Assembly (NCBI GenBank): GCA_964017235.1
Contig: OZ024929.1
Span: 157,713,609 to 157,777,608 of the forward strand
DNA: 64,000 bases
Reading direction: 5' to 3'
Source: Sabellastarte sp. h YS-2021
Lineage: Eukaryota > Annelida > Polychaeta > Sabellida > Sabellidae
Shown here: positions 9,860-22,205 of the stretch, piece by piece
Position numbering within the stretch: position 1 is the first letter of the stretch
Layout: each line of letters opens with the position of its first letter
Made by a program: the position numbers and the translations under genes
Notes under the pieces: model-generated
Told to the model about the DNA's origin: nothing
What the model saw: the letters and a program-made list of their open reading frames with translations, nothing else
Database searches by the model: none

Positions 9860-11640
9860 CATAAATCAAAGGTAAATGAAACAATTTCAATTTCTGCGAA
9901 AAATTAAATTTTTTTCAGAGGCATTACAACCCGGGTCTAAAGTACCCAAAGGGTCTAAAATTTGCTTGAAATTGCTCTGTCTGTAACAGTTTTAGAGAAA
10001 ATCAATATTTTCTATTTTGTCAAAATTCAAGATGGTGGCCAGAATTCAGAAAACTAAAATTTTTCAACTGCATTATATTTAGGGTTTATAGTACCCAAAA
10101 GGTCCAAACTTTATTTAAAATCACTCTATCTCTAATGGTTTTCAAGAATTATCCATGTTTTCGACTTTCTGCCAAGATTCCAGATGGGGACTGGAATTCA
10201 GAAAATTGAAAAGTTTTAAGGGGTATTATATCCAGGGACTATACCACCCAAAGAGTCCAAAATTTGCTCGAAATCATTCTATCTCTAACGGTTTAAGATA
10301 ATCAACATTTTCGACTTATGCCAGAATTCAAGATAGCAGCCAAAATTTGGAAAATTAAGGAGATCTTTAAGGAGAGATTTGAGCAGGGTACAAAGGTTAA
10401 ATTCGACACTTGCAAAAGATTCACAGGACATTGACTTCCTATAGGTTGTTTTCACGTTTCAAACTCCAAGGTGGAAACAAAATAAGTGTGCAAAATTTAA
10501 CTGAGGTCAGCTGAACAATACAATAGCTGGAGATTAAAAGCTCCATAATTTTACTGCAAGGTGGCCATAACTTCATTCATATTGGGACTTTAAGGTGACC
10601 ATGAGATAGAATGTCCCATTTGTCATCCTTTATAAGTGCATAAAGTTTAGCTGAGGTCAGTTGAACAATGAGATAGCTGGAGTCTGAAAACTTCCTTTTT
10701 TCACTGTAAGGTGACCATAACTTCATTCATATTGAGACTTTAAGGTGACCATAAAATGAGAATGTCCCTTCTGCCAACCTTTATAAATGTGCCAAGTTTT
10801 ACTTTAAATATTTAAACATTAACTGAGCTTAGGACTGAAAAAAACACCTACACTTTAAGTTTAAGATCGCCATAACATCATTAATATTTAAATCATAAGG
10901 TAGTAAGAGTCATCTTTTGATCTACTTGTATATCAATGTACGTTAGATATGGAAAAAGAAAGGGGCCAGATGATTTTATTCGAATTTTATAAGATTAGGG
11001 AGGCCATAGCTCCATTAATATTAACAGTTTAAGGTCACCAAAAAGTCAGGATAATCCTTTGTTAAATCTTAATACATATGCCAAGTTTGATTGAAAAAAG
11101 TGAAAAACTAAGTGAACTGGAGGGTTAAAACCCCCTTTTTGACATTAAGGTGACCTTAATATTGCAGATACAGATCTAAAACTTGGGCATTTGATAGATT
11201 ATCAAAAAGTAGGTCAATAAGTTATTCCAACAAAATGCCGAAATCCTGACCGTTTTTGAGACACAAAGTACCCATTTAAAAAAAAATTATGAAAATCAAA
11301 TGCCTGCCATTGAGGCATCTATGGTCAGATTGATCAGAAAATCCTTTCCGCTGTGCGGATTTAGGTCTAAAATATACGTGATAAAATTTATAGCACTGGT
11401 GTGTGTTTTTTTCTGAAACGCGATGACGGGGTGTTTTTGAAAAATGCTTAAGGTTACCTTAAGTAAAGTTTAAGGTCTCCTCAAAGTATCCCAAAAATTT
11501 TTCCCGCTCCTATAGTTTTAAAGAAAGATAGGAAGGAAAAAAATCTGGCGGCGGCTGGGGCGATGGCGGTGATTAGTCGAACCTACGTGAAAATAAATAA
11601 GCGCTCCTAACAGGCCGCTTAATTATCTAATGCAAAAAGT
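9860..11640 (+). repeat. S6 and S7 satellite blocks with hairpin-like right end
   Basis: From about 9880 to 10380 there are three diverged ~145-bp S6 units (GGGTCTAAAATTTGCTTGAAA, CTCTATCTCTAATGG, TCAAGATGG). From about 10440 to 11200 there are diverged S7 units containing AAGGTGACCATAACTTCATT and TTTAGCTGAGGTCAG. The right part (11270-11622) ends AAGCG...CGCTTAAT, like the S1 terminus. No protein-coding segment is seen. Confidence 0.6.
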
Positions 11641-12280
11641 GAAAGAGGCTTTTACATCCCATTCAACAACCAGGTTGATCTGTAGCTGAAATTCATTGAA
11701 TCTCGCTTGTTGCTTTATTTAAAGGGAGAAACTCGACCAATTTTATGTGCTGTGGCAAATTTCATGGGCTGTGGCTTATTTTCTAAGTAGTTTCTAGCTT
11801 AGTTTTACCAAAATGATATATATATATACATTTAATGCATTTATTTTAATTTGTAGTCTATTTCAAAATGAACTTGCACAATTTATATTTTGATAAGGAA
11901 ATCACCAAAATCATATCTGTGATGAGAACCCTCTGGTGCAGTAGATATCAATTTTGAAAATTGTCACTATGGACTAAGAATGCATTTTTAGTGAAAAGTG
12001 TGCCTTACTGGGAAAATAATGTACACTTATGAGACCCCGAAACAATTGAATTGTTTCAAAAACTCTTGACAAACCAATTCACCTAAATCTCAATATACTT
12101 GATTAGTGGCTATTTATATATTGGCCTTTGTATATTGGCCCAATTAGTAGAATCTATTTCTTCTATTCTGTAGAATTTTTAATCTAAAATGGATTGCAGG
12201 AATAAAAATGACTCTAATAATTTGTTTATGAATCGGAACTTTTTATAACTCAGAACACTGGGCAAAATAACTGGAGAATT
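11641..12280 (+). other. AT-rich intronic sequence, nothing recognised
   Basis: There are no tandem repeats, SINE boxes or exon-like segments. It lies between the S7 right end and a small duplication. Confidence 0.5.
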
Positions 12281-12548
12281 GAACTGATTTATTGGAATTA
12301 AAACAAACTTGTTGTCATCCTTTTGATTAAAAAGTGAATTATTTTGATATGTACACTCTTCTAGACTAAATAATGGGCACCTGAAAGAGTTATGCATCTG
12401 GTATTATTCAGTAGAACTGATTTATTGGAATTAAAACAAACTTGTTATGTCATCCTTTTGATTAAAAAGTGAATTATTTTGATATGTACACTCTTCTGGA
12501 CTAAATAATGGGCACCTGAAAGAGTTATGCATCTGGTATTATTCAGTA
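12281..12548 (+). repeat. 133-bp tandem duplication
   Basis: GAACTGATTTATTGGAATTA begins at 12281 and again at 12414, followed by the same ~130 bases through GGTATTATTCAGTAGAACT. Only a 2-base insertion and one substitution separate the two, which points to a recent local duplication. Confidence 0.9.
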
Positions 12549-12879
12549 GAACTATTAATTATAATAAATTGATATATTTATTTATTTCAAATTTAATTTT
12601 CCAATTTATAGCATTTATCTCATGGTTTATGACAAAATAACCATTCGACTGTTCAGGTGTCTGTAAATTAGAACATAAAAGTGTGCACTACCAAAAAATA
12701 ATCCACACTATTAACAATAGAATGACATCACAAGTGTGCTTTAACTAAGTGTAAAGAGTTACATACTTGCAGAATGCTGTGCCATACAAAAAATGTCAAT
12801 GTTACCTTTCAGAAACAATTATGAGGGAAGAGCGTGGTGCTTCCAAATAATGCAAATACTTTCTGTTTTTCTATTGTAG

Positions 12880-14197
12880 AACTCAGCTGAACAGAGATGA
12901 GAACACAGATCCACATTTGGTCCCATCCACAAGTGCAAAAGATAACGCCAAACAAAGTAGTGTTGAAGAGTCAGAGAATGAAAGGCCTCAGCTGCCACAA
13001 AGGCTTACATGTGCAAACATTGATAAGATATCACAGAGAATTAAAGCTATGGGCAAAAACATTGGTGGCTTATTTTCAGATAATGACTTACTTAATGTGG
13101 ATGGTGATGAAATAAGATTTGACTTCAGTAAAACAATACTTCAAATACTTAATACTGCATATTTCATAAGTGGTGAACACTGGCTTGTATTAGCAAAGCT
13201 TCCAGGAAAGAATTTTCAGCTCTTTGACAGTGATATTAAATACGTACAAAACCGATGTAAAATTGACACACGTGATGTCTCTGATATACCAGAAATTTTA
13301 CAGATGCCTCTTCCACATGACCTAGAAATTGTATTAGTCTACCTTTGTTGGCAAAAGCTACGTGATGATGGAGGTCTCAAAATAGACATAATGGACTGCA
13401 CACAGCAAAAAAACGCTTATGATTGTGGTCCATTTGCTTGTCTCAATGCAATTCACTGGGCATCAGAAAACTCTATTCCTCCAGATTACCTTGATAACTC
13501 TTCCTCAGATATGACTATTCCCAGAGAAAAGCTACAAGAATTTATGTATGGAGGATGTGACAGTATACCAAGAGCATCAGCTAAAGCAGATAAAGTTCTG
13601 AAAACAATAATGTTGAATCCAAAATGTAACGACAAAAACTGTGAATATGAGACTTCTTCAAATGCACCTTCTGAGGTTAACATGTTCAAATGCTTCAAAT
13701 GCTTATGCTGGTTTCATAACAGATGCAATAAGCCAGATGATCAGAAACTGGGAAGTATTTTTCGCACATACTGTCAATATTGTGCAGAATTTTTGCAGTT
13801 CACAGATCAATCAAATGAACCACACTTTAACATGACCAGGACTGAAGCCCAAGGAGGTGTCCAAACACATCAATTTTATGAAGACGAGAAAAAACCATCC
13901 ACACAACTGTATGCCAGGGAAGCAAACAATAAGCAATCCAGAGTATCCCCTGCTGGAGATCCCAAACTTAGGAAAACCATAGGATTAGAGGTAGAATCTG
14001 AACCCTGCACTCATTCTTCTGTTACAAATCAACAAGTCGATGACATTTTTTCAGATAATGACTCAGAATGTGACAAAACACCTCACGAATGGGACAGGAT
14101 ATCTGAAGACAACAGTTCAAACTCTTCTGTTCCCACAGACTGGGAAGAAAGAAACATAGAAGATAACCGAGATACAGATACTGAAGAATTACTATAA
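12880..14197 (+). CDS. Ulp1/C48-type cysteine protease with PHD-like zinc finger, last exon
   Basis: The exon follows a classical acceptor (pyrimidine tract, CTATTGTAG ending 12879) and is open to the TAA at 14195-14197. The protein has a basic/acidic N-terminus, then a Ulp1-type core: HWLVLAKLPGKNFQLFDSD supplies the catalytic His and Asp, and about 90 residues later DCTQQKNAYDCGPFACLNA supplies the oxyanion Gln and nucleophilic Cys in DCGPFAC. After a helical linker there is a C4-H-C3 pattern (KCNDKNC, CFKC, WFHNRC, YCQYC) that fits a PHD finger. The tail is disordered and Ser/Asp/Glu-rich. Ulp1 proteases remove SUMO or related modifiers. A PHD finger would suggest chromatin binding, but this pairing also occurs in transposon-derived proteins. 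Whether this is a host gene or a domesticated transposase-associated protease is open. Confidence 0.75.
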
Positions 14198-14950
14198 TCC
14201 TGATAGTTAAGCTGAAGCTTATACCCCTGTTACATATGGAAGATTGCTTCCCAAATACCCCGATAGCAGTCAGGAGAATGTTGCAAGGCCTATATTTTTG
14301 GTCTTGCTTGTTCACTCAAGACAAATCATGGGGCATGTCAGTTCCCATCTTTTTTCTCAAAAGTCTTAATAGCCAAGGCTAAGCCTAAACTAACAAATAA
14401 CAAGAACTGTATATCATTTGTTTAATAAGCCATTACAGCTTGTTTAGCTACAAAACTAAATGTCAGAAATGTGTACAATTTGTGTGATATAAATGACAAT
14501 GGAATTATGTTTACAATGAATGAGAACAATGTAATGCTTGGTACAGTGACCACAGATCTTTATAATTGTCACTATGATAGTTCTATAGATGGCATGATGT
14601 CTGTGTTTCATATTTTCTATGTGATTGAAAGTATATTTATCAGAATGTTTCACACTAAGTGTGTCACAATGGACATAACAAATAATTTAAAGTTATCTAG
14701 AATCGTCAGTTTACAGTTGAATCTGAGTTATGCTGAGCATATTGCGTATGTTCAACATGTTTTAGTTTAAATAAGATAAATACATAAACATATTTTGACA
14801 AATTTCAAAACAAATATGTCTTTTCAATAATCGTCTCATACATTACAGTCACTCCCCAAAATTACTGGTAATAAATAACACATGTCTCTGACTGGCAAAA
14901 ATCCACCAGTAGGTATGATCTGCCACTTTTAGATATATAATATACTGAAA
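14198..14950 (+). other. probable 3' UTR and flank of the protease/PHD gene
   Basis: AT-rich sequence follows the TAA stop. AATAAA-type polyadenylation signals occur, for example inside GGTAATAAATAACA near 14868. No further coding segment was found before the S2 left end at 14954. Confidence 0.4.
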
Positions 14951-14953
14951 AAA

Positions 14954-16105
14954 TAGCATCAGAGATGCCCGTACTCCAGAGCCTGCGGAAATAGTTTTCA
15001 ACACCATGAGATATAGAAGTAGTGATACAGTACAAAGATCGGGATACTTTCAGCAGTGTCAGTTTTATAAAGATCCAAATAATGTTTAGGTAGAGAAAAT
15101 AACATCAGAGAGAAAGAAAATATATGTAAAGACGAAGTATTAAAACAATACAATTCAATAGCAAGATGACAGCATTAATCAGTTAAGTAAAAATTAAGAA
15201 GTTGTAAAATTTATTATCTGGAGAATAGCTCTCAATGGAAATAGCACAATTATGTAAAAGTATATATAATCAGTTGTAGCAATCCATATATCTTTGTCAT
15301 AAGGGAAAGATGTCTCAAATATGGCAGGTGAACACACTTGGACAGAGCCAAAGTTAAAGGTCACACCGTGATGCACACCGACACCCTTTAACCAATGTCT
15401 CTACCAAGTGTCAACCTTCTACACCTTACGGAATCCAAAATGTAGCCCGGACAAGATTTTAAAACTCATGGTCACAACGACAAGGTCAAATCAAGATCAC
15501 ACCATGATGTTGTACACCTACAACCCTAAAGCAATGTCCCTACCAAGTATCAACTTCCTACACTTTACGACTTCAGAGATATTGTCCGGGCAAATATTAC
15601 AGGTCAAGGTCACTATGGCAAGATCGAAGGTCAAATCAAGGTCACACCATGACTTTGAACACCTACAACTCCCAAACAATATCCCTACCACGTATCAACT
15701 TCCTTCACCTTACGGTTTCCAAGATATAGTCTGGACAAGATTTTATAGGCCAAGGTTACTACAAGGTCAAAGGTCAAATCAAGGTTACACCATGACGTGG
15801 CACACCTACACCCCCTAACCAATGTCCCTACCATGTATCAACTTCCTACACCTTATGGATTCTGAGATATAGCCGGGACAAAATTTTCAAACTCAAGGTC
15901 ACTAAGGGAAGGTAAAAGGTCAAATCAAAGTCACACCATGGCATTGCACATCTACAGCCCCTAACCAATGTCCCTACTAAGTATCAACTTCCTACACATT
16001 ACAGTATCTGAGATACAGCAGGGACAAACTTTTTTGCGCCCATCTGGACACCATGGGTGAAAACAATACCCCGACAGCCCTTAAGAGCTATGGAGGTAAT
16101 TATAC
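14954..16105 (+). mobile_element. S2 satellite-core element, copy i
   Basis: The left module starts ATAGCATCAGAGATGCCCG, where GCATC and GATGC form a small hairpin. It contains TTTTCAACACCATGAGATAT and runs to about 15370. The core is ~146-bp units with CCTACCAAGTATCAACTTCC and AGGTCAAAGGTCA. The right end carries GACACCATGGGTGAAAACAA and the stem ACAGCCCTTAAGAGCT, near 16068-16090. The same modules frame copies at 40134 and 53541. The core and right end are duplicated by the 1482-bp event that follows. Confidence 0.75.
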
Positions 16106-16886
16106 CATTAGGAGTTTATTTATTTATTTGAGTTTTAATGTTGCTTTCAACACAGGTCATACCATTAAGAAGAAGAGAATATAACAATTGTGCAACACAC
16201 TAGTGATATCAATGACTTTTAAGTGTCATAAGTAACCTCACTGCTTTAGTGCTAAAATTACCTTTTATAGTTATGCCAAGTAGCAGCAATTCTCTTATGT
16301 GTCAAGACTTACACACAATGTAGATACATTTGTACCTCAGCAATGAGTAAGTTATTTATATAATGGTATTTTACACCAATCTGTGATATTATTTGTTTTT
16401 TAATATTTTTATTTATTTTTGGTATATGCATCTAGATGTATAAAAAATAGAGAAATAGTTTACAATGGTTGGATTTAAACAACATTTAATAACAAAGTCA
16501 GTGTAAAAAGGTTATATTTTTACTGACAGGTTAATATAAAAAAGTAGCTGTAATACTCAATAAAATTAAATTTATCACGATGTTTGAAATAAAAGATATT
16601 ACATCTGTGATTTTAATCAAATAATTAACAGCTGTGATAAACAAAGTAAGCTCTACTTTTAAACATTTATAAAGCTGTGATAAATAAAGTTTCCAAACGG
16701 TAATTTATATTTGACCAATATCCACAATTTAAAATATCCAATTAACTTGTGACTAGTGTATATATTATTTGACTTTGCGAACATTGATACTGAATGCAAA
16801 CATCTTTCAATATTGGAAAACATAGTGTGGATTATGTTGTCTACAAAACATTCCAATTCCTGGATACTGAAAAAGTTGTGTTCTAG
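15405..16886 (+). repeat. 1482-bp tandem duplication, first copy
   Basis: The unit holds the S2 core, the S2 right end and about 780 bp of non-repeat flank. The next 1482 bases repeat it with no difference that I noticed. Confidence 0.9.
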
Positions 16887-18368
16887 CAAGTGTCAACCTT
16901 CTACACCTTACGGAATCCAAAATGTAGCCCGGACAAGATTTTAAAACTCATGGTCACAACGACAAGGTCAAATCAAGATCACACCATGATGTTGTACACC
17001 TACAACCCTAAAGCAATGTCCCTACCAAGTATCAACTTCCTACACTTTACGACTTCAGAGATATTGTCCGGGCAAATATTACAGGTCAAGGTCACTATGG
17101 CAAGATCGAAGGTCAAATCAAGGTCACACCATGACTTTGAACACCTACAACTCCCAAACAATATCCCTACCACGTATCAACTTCCTTCACCTTACGGTTT
17201 CCAAGATATAGTCTGGACAAGATTTTATAGGCCAAGGTTACTACAAGGTCAAAGGTCAAATCAAGGTTACACCATGACGTGGCACACCTACACCCCCTAA
17301 CCAATGTCCCTACCATGTATCAACTTCCTACACCTTATGGATTCTGAGATATAGCCGGGACAAAATTTTCAAACTCAAGGTCACTAAGGGAAGGTAAAAG
17401 GTCAAATCAAAGTCACACCATGGCATTGCACATCTACAGCCCCTAACCAATGTCCCTACTAAGTATCAACTTCCTACACATTACAGTATCTGAGATACAG
17501 CAGGGACAAACTTTTTTGCGCCCATCTGGACACCATGGGTGAAAACAATACCCCGACAGCCCTTAAGAGCTATGGAGGTAATTATACCATTAGGAGTTTA
17601 TTTATTTATTTGAGTTTTAATGTTGCTTTCAACACAGGTCATACCATTAAGAAGAAGAGAATATAACAATTGTGCAACACACTAGTGATATCAATGACTT
17701 TTAAGTGTCATAAGTAACCTCACTGCTTTAGTGCTAAAATTACCTTTTATAGTTATGCCAAGTAGCAGCAATTCTCTTATGTGTCAAGACTTACACACAA
17801 TGTAGATACATTTGTACCTCAGCAATGAGTAAGTTATTTATATAATGGTATTTTACACCAATCTGTGATATTATTTGTTTTTTAATATTTTTATTTATTT
17901 TTGGTATATGCATCTAGATGTATAAAAAATAGAGAAATAGTTTACAATGGTTGGATTTAAACAACATTTAATAACAAAGTCAGTGTAAAAAGGTTATATT
18001 TTTACTGACAGGTTAATATAAAAAAGTAGCTGTAATACTCAATAAAATTAAATTTATCACGATGTTTGAAATAAAAGATATTACATCTGTGATTTTAATC
18101 AAATAATTAACAGCTGTGATAAACAAAGTAAGCTCTACTTTTAAACATTTATAAAGCTGTGATAAATAAAGTTTCCAAACGGTAATTTATATTTGACCAA
18201 TATCCACAATTTAAAATATCCAATTAACTTGTGACTAGTGTATATATTATTTGACTTTGCGAACATTGATACTGAATGCAAACATCTTTCAATATTGGAA
18301 AACATAGTGTGGATTATGTTGTCTACAAAACATTCCAATTCCTGGATACTGAAAAAGTTGTGTTCTAG
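16887..18368 (+). repeat. 1482-bp tandem duplication, second copy
   Basis: Every landmark is offset by 1482 from the first copy, for example CAAGTGTCAACC at 15405 and 16887, and the TTCTAGCA end at 16888 and 18370. A 2-bp CA is shared at the junctions, consistent with microhomology-mediated duplication. A copy error in the assembly is the alternative. Confidence 0.9.
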
Positions 18369-18479
18369 CATATTTCAAATGGAACAGGCCAACTAACAGG
18401 AAATGAAATTCATCAAAACAAAACATGGCTGATCTACAATCTATCCACTATTTGTGAAATGTATGTATTTTTTATAATT

Positions 18480-21055
18480 GTTGACCATTTAAACTAGACC
18501 TACGCATCGCAGAACCGATGCAAATCTGTATCCACCGGAAAGACAACTCACCAAAGCCAGTGAACCATCGGTTGACCTTGAAGGAGGGGCCAAAGGTCAA
18601 ATCTGACATCAGAAGATTCTCAGCCCACAATATCCTGCATGTTGGTTTCACTTTGCAAACCTCTAGGATCAATAATAAACGAGTTATAAACCCTTTTAAG
18701 TTTGGCTGTCCTCGTTTGACCTTGAAGGAGGGTCTCAAGGTCAAATCTGACCACATCAGAAGATTCCCGGCCCATGATTTCCTATAAGTTGCTTTACCAT
18801 CCCAAACCTCTAGGACCAATAATAACACACCAGAAGATTGCCAGTCCATGATTTCCTATAGGTTGGTGTTCCATCCCAAACCTCTGCGACCAAAAATAAG
18901 CGACTTATAAGCAGAGAAGTTTGGCTATCCTCGTATGACCTTGCAGGAGGGGTCCAAGGTCAAATCTAACCACACCAAAAGATTCCCAGCCCATGACTTC
19001 CTATAGGTTGGTTTACCATACCAAACCTCTAGGACCAATAATAACCGAGTTATAAGCACTTTTCAGTTTGGCTATCCTCGTTCGACCTTGAAGAGGCGGC
19101 CCAAGGTCAAATCTGACCACACCAAAAGATTCCCAGCCCATGACTTCCTATAAGTTGCTTTACCATACCAAACCTCTAGGACCAATAATAACTGAGTTAT
19201 AAGCACTTTTCAGTTCGGCTATCCTCGTTCGACCTTGAAGGGGCGGCCCAAGGTCAAATCCGAGCACACCACAAGATTCCCAGCCCATGATTTCCTATAG
19301 GTTGGTTTACCATACCAAACCTCTAGGCCCAATAATAAGCGAGTTATAAGCACTTTTAAGTTTGGCTATCCTCGTTTGACCTTGAAGGAGGGGCCCAAGG
19401 TCAAATCTGACCACACCAGAAGATTCCCAGTTTATGATTTCCTATAGGTTGGTTTACCATCCCAAATGTCTTGAACCAATAATAAGCGACTTATAAGCAC
19501 TTTTAACTTTGGCTATCCTCATTTGACCTTGAAGGAGGGGTCCAAGGTCAAATCTGACCACATCACAAGATTCCCAGCCCATGATTTCCTACATGTTGGT
19601 TTACCATCCCAAACCTCTAGGATCAATAATAAGCGAGTTACAAGCACTTTTAAGTTTGGCTATCCTCGTTTGACCTTGAAGGATGGGCCCAAGGTCAAAT
19701 TCGACCACACCAGAAGATTCCCAGTTTATGATTTCCTATAGGTTGGTTTACTATCCCAAACGTCTTGAACCAACAATAAGCAAGTTATAAGCACTTTTAA
19801 CTTTGGCTATCCTCGTTTGACCTTGAAGGAGGGGCCCAAGGTCAAATGCGACCACACCAGAAGAATCCAAGCCCATGATTTCCTATAGGTTGGTTTACCA
19901 TCCCAAACATCTTGAATCAATAATAAGCGAGTTATAAGCACTTTTAACTTTGGCTATCCTCATTTGACCTTGAAGGAGGGGCCCAAGGTCAAATCCAACC
20001 ACACCAGAAGATTGCCAGTCCATGATTTCCTATAGGTTGGTTTCCATCCCAAACCTCTAGGACCAATAATAAGCGAGTTATAAGCACTTTTCAGTTTGGC
20101 TATCCTCGTATAACCTTGAAGAAGGGGTCCAAGGTCAAATCTGACCACATCAAAAGATTCCCAGCCCATGATTTCCTATATGTTGGTTTACAATCCCAAA
20201 CCTCTAGGACCAATAATAAGCGAGTTATAAGCACTTTTAAGTTTGGCTATCCTCGTTTGACCTAGAAGAAGGGGCCGAAGGTCAAATCCGACCACACCAC
20301 AAGATTCCCAGCCCATGATTTCCTGTAGGTTGGTTTACCATCCTAAACCTCTAGGACCAATAATAAGCGAGTTATAAGCACTTTTATGTTTGGCTATCCC
20401 ATTTGACCTTGAAGGAGGGATTCAAGGTCAAATCTGACCACACCAGAAGATTCCCAGCCCATGTTTTCCTGTAGGTTGGTTTACCATCCCAAACCTCTAG
20501 GACTAATAATAAGTGAGTTATAATCACTTTTAAGTTTGGCTATCCTCGTTTGACCTTGAAGGAGGGGTCCAAGGTCAAATCTGACCACATCAGAAGATTC
20601 GCAGCACATGATTTCCTATAGGTTGGTTTCACATTGCAAACCTCTAGGACCAATAATAAGGGAGATATAGGCACTTTTAAAGTCCGCTATGTGGGTAACT
20701 TTGGCACTCCATGGATGACCTTGAATTAAGAGCTTCAAGGTCAAATGTCTGCAAGGTTGTAGAGGACATGTATATCTGTTATACATATCACCTATGAAGG
20801 CATTCAACCTTCTGCCTATGAGAAACAGCCAGTAGAAAAATTTAGATAATTTTCAAAGAAATTCCCACGGCGGCCATCTTGTTTTTCAGAATGAGGATAA
20901 TTTCCTTCCCAGAGAAGCTTACCCCCCAATGAAGATATCCTGAAAATTTGGTGAACCTAGCTGATGTAGTTTTCCTCTTAGAGCGTTAACACCGAAAATC
21001 TCTCTATGCGCGGTGGCGTAGCGAACGGATGCCTCCGGTGGATACAATAAGCTAC
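18480..21055 (+). mobile_element. S3 satellite-core element, copy ii
   Basis: The left end has GCATCG-CAGAAC-CGATGC, a 6-bp hairpin, then GTATCCACCGGA. The core is ~15 units of 147 bp, each with TTTGACCTTGAAGGAGGGG, CCCAAGGTCAAATC, TGATTTCCTATAGGTTGG and CAATAATAAGCGAGTTATAA. The right module (about 20690-21055) carries GGCGGCCATCTTGTTTTTCA, AAATCTCTCTATGCG and ends TCCGGTGGATAC, inverted relative to the left GTATCCACCGGA. No coding potential is seen. Confidence 0.75.
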
Positions 21056-21396
21056 TTCCAACCTAACAGCCAGTACCAGAAATCCATGCAAAACTGTTAT
21101 ATCACACACAAAGATCCTACAACCATACACCCCAGATCTGTATGAACTTTGCAAACCACCTAACCGTTAGCCATAAGTATGTGGTTTCAACTTTTAAAAG
21201 TATTTAGGATGCACAATAATTTCATTGAAACAATAAAAATCCTATAAATTAGTTACATTATATTGCAGTGCCATTCTTATTTTGAATTATAACTCATGTA
21301 TGCAATGACTAGAAGACTAAATTAACCAAAACAAAAACACAAGAATTCATTTGTTTTGTGGCCACAGAACATGGTTTCTTCCCAGCACTTGTACCA
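21056..21396. other. unique AT-rich spacer
   Basis: Nothing was recognised between the S3 right end and the S5 left end. Confidence 0.5.
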
Positions 21397-22205
21397 AACA
21401 AGAGGAGAGTGCCCGTGAACGGGCACTGTGTCAGCTGACTGAGTGTTTTTGATTTGTGAAGGTGATTAGAGGACAGAATAATTATCAGGAAAAGGGCTGT
21501 ACAGAAATACAGTAAATGGTAACTGAACAGCAAGTTCGAAAGAAATTCCGAAGCTGACAGAAGAAAAGGATAAAAAAGTTGTGCCCTGTAAATGGTATTA
21601 TGAAGGAAAATAACAAGGTAATTGTTTAAGTGTAAAAAATAGGTTAAAACATATTTAAAGAAATACTACAAATGCAATATCCACGTTCGACCTTGAAGAA
21701 GGGGTCCAAGGTCAAATCTAACCACACAAATACATTCCCAGCCCATGATTTCCTATGGTTTACCATTCCAAACCTCTAGGACCAATTATAAACTAGAGGA
21801 TCGCTCGCAAAAAAAAAAGATAATGTTTTTGCATAGCAAAAACAAAGCGTCCCGAAAAGGATATAAAGGTGAGTGCTAAAGTATTAAGAAAATGCTTCGT
21901 TTCTAGCCTTATACTGTTGTGGCAACCAAAGTCAGCGCAGTCTGCTCTATCTAGCACGGTTTTCAAGATATAAGCATTTTTGTGTTTTGCAAAAAATAAA
22001 AAAATTAAAAATGTCCGGTATATTTGGCGAGACAAAAATATTTTGAAAATTGGCATGGCTACTCTGCAGAGATACCCAGCAGGTCAAAAACTTTGTTGAG
22101 TTCGCTCCATATAGCACGGTTTTCGAGATATAAGCATTTTTGTGTTTTGCAAAAACTTTGAAAATTCAAAATGGCCACCATTTTTGGGGAGACAAAAATT
22201 TTTGT

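Larger units (their letters stand above)
3916..12879 (+). other. predicted 8.96-kb intron of the protease/PHD gene
   Basis: The intron would start GTAAGTTG and end with the pyrimidine-rich CTATTGTAG. It holds a left-end module, a complete S1 element with a LINE inside, S6/S7 satellite blocks and a small tandem duplication. No other exon-like open segment was recognised. Confidence 0.45.

Noticed and set aside
14456..14770. Open frames on both strands after the protease/PHD stop
   Set aside because: They are AT-rich with no family features and fit a 3' UTR better.
15408..15818. 136-codon open frame, repeated at 16890-17300
   Set aside because: It is the translation of S2 units; the second copy comes from the 1482-bp duplication.
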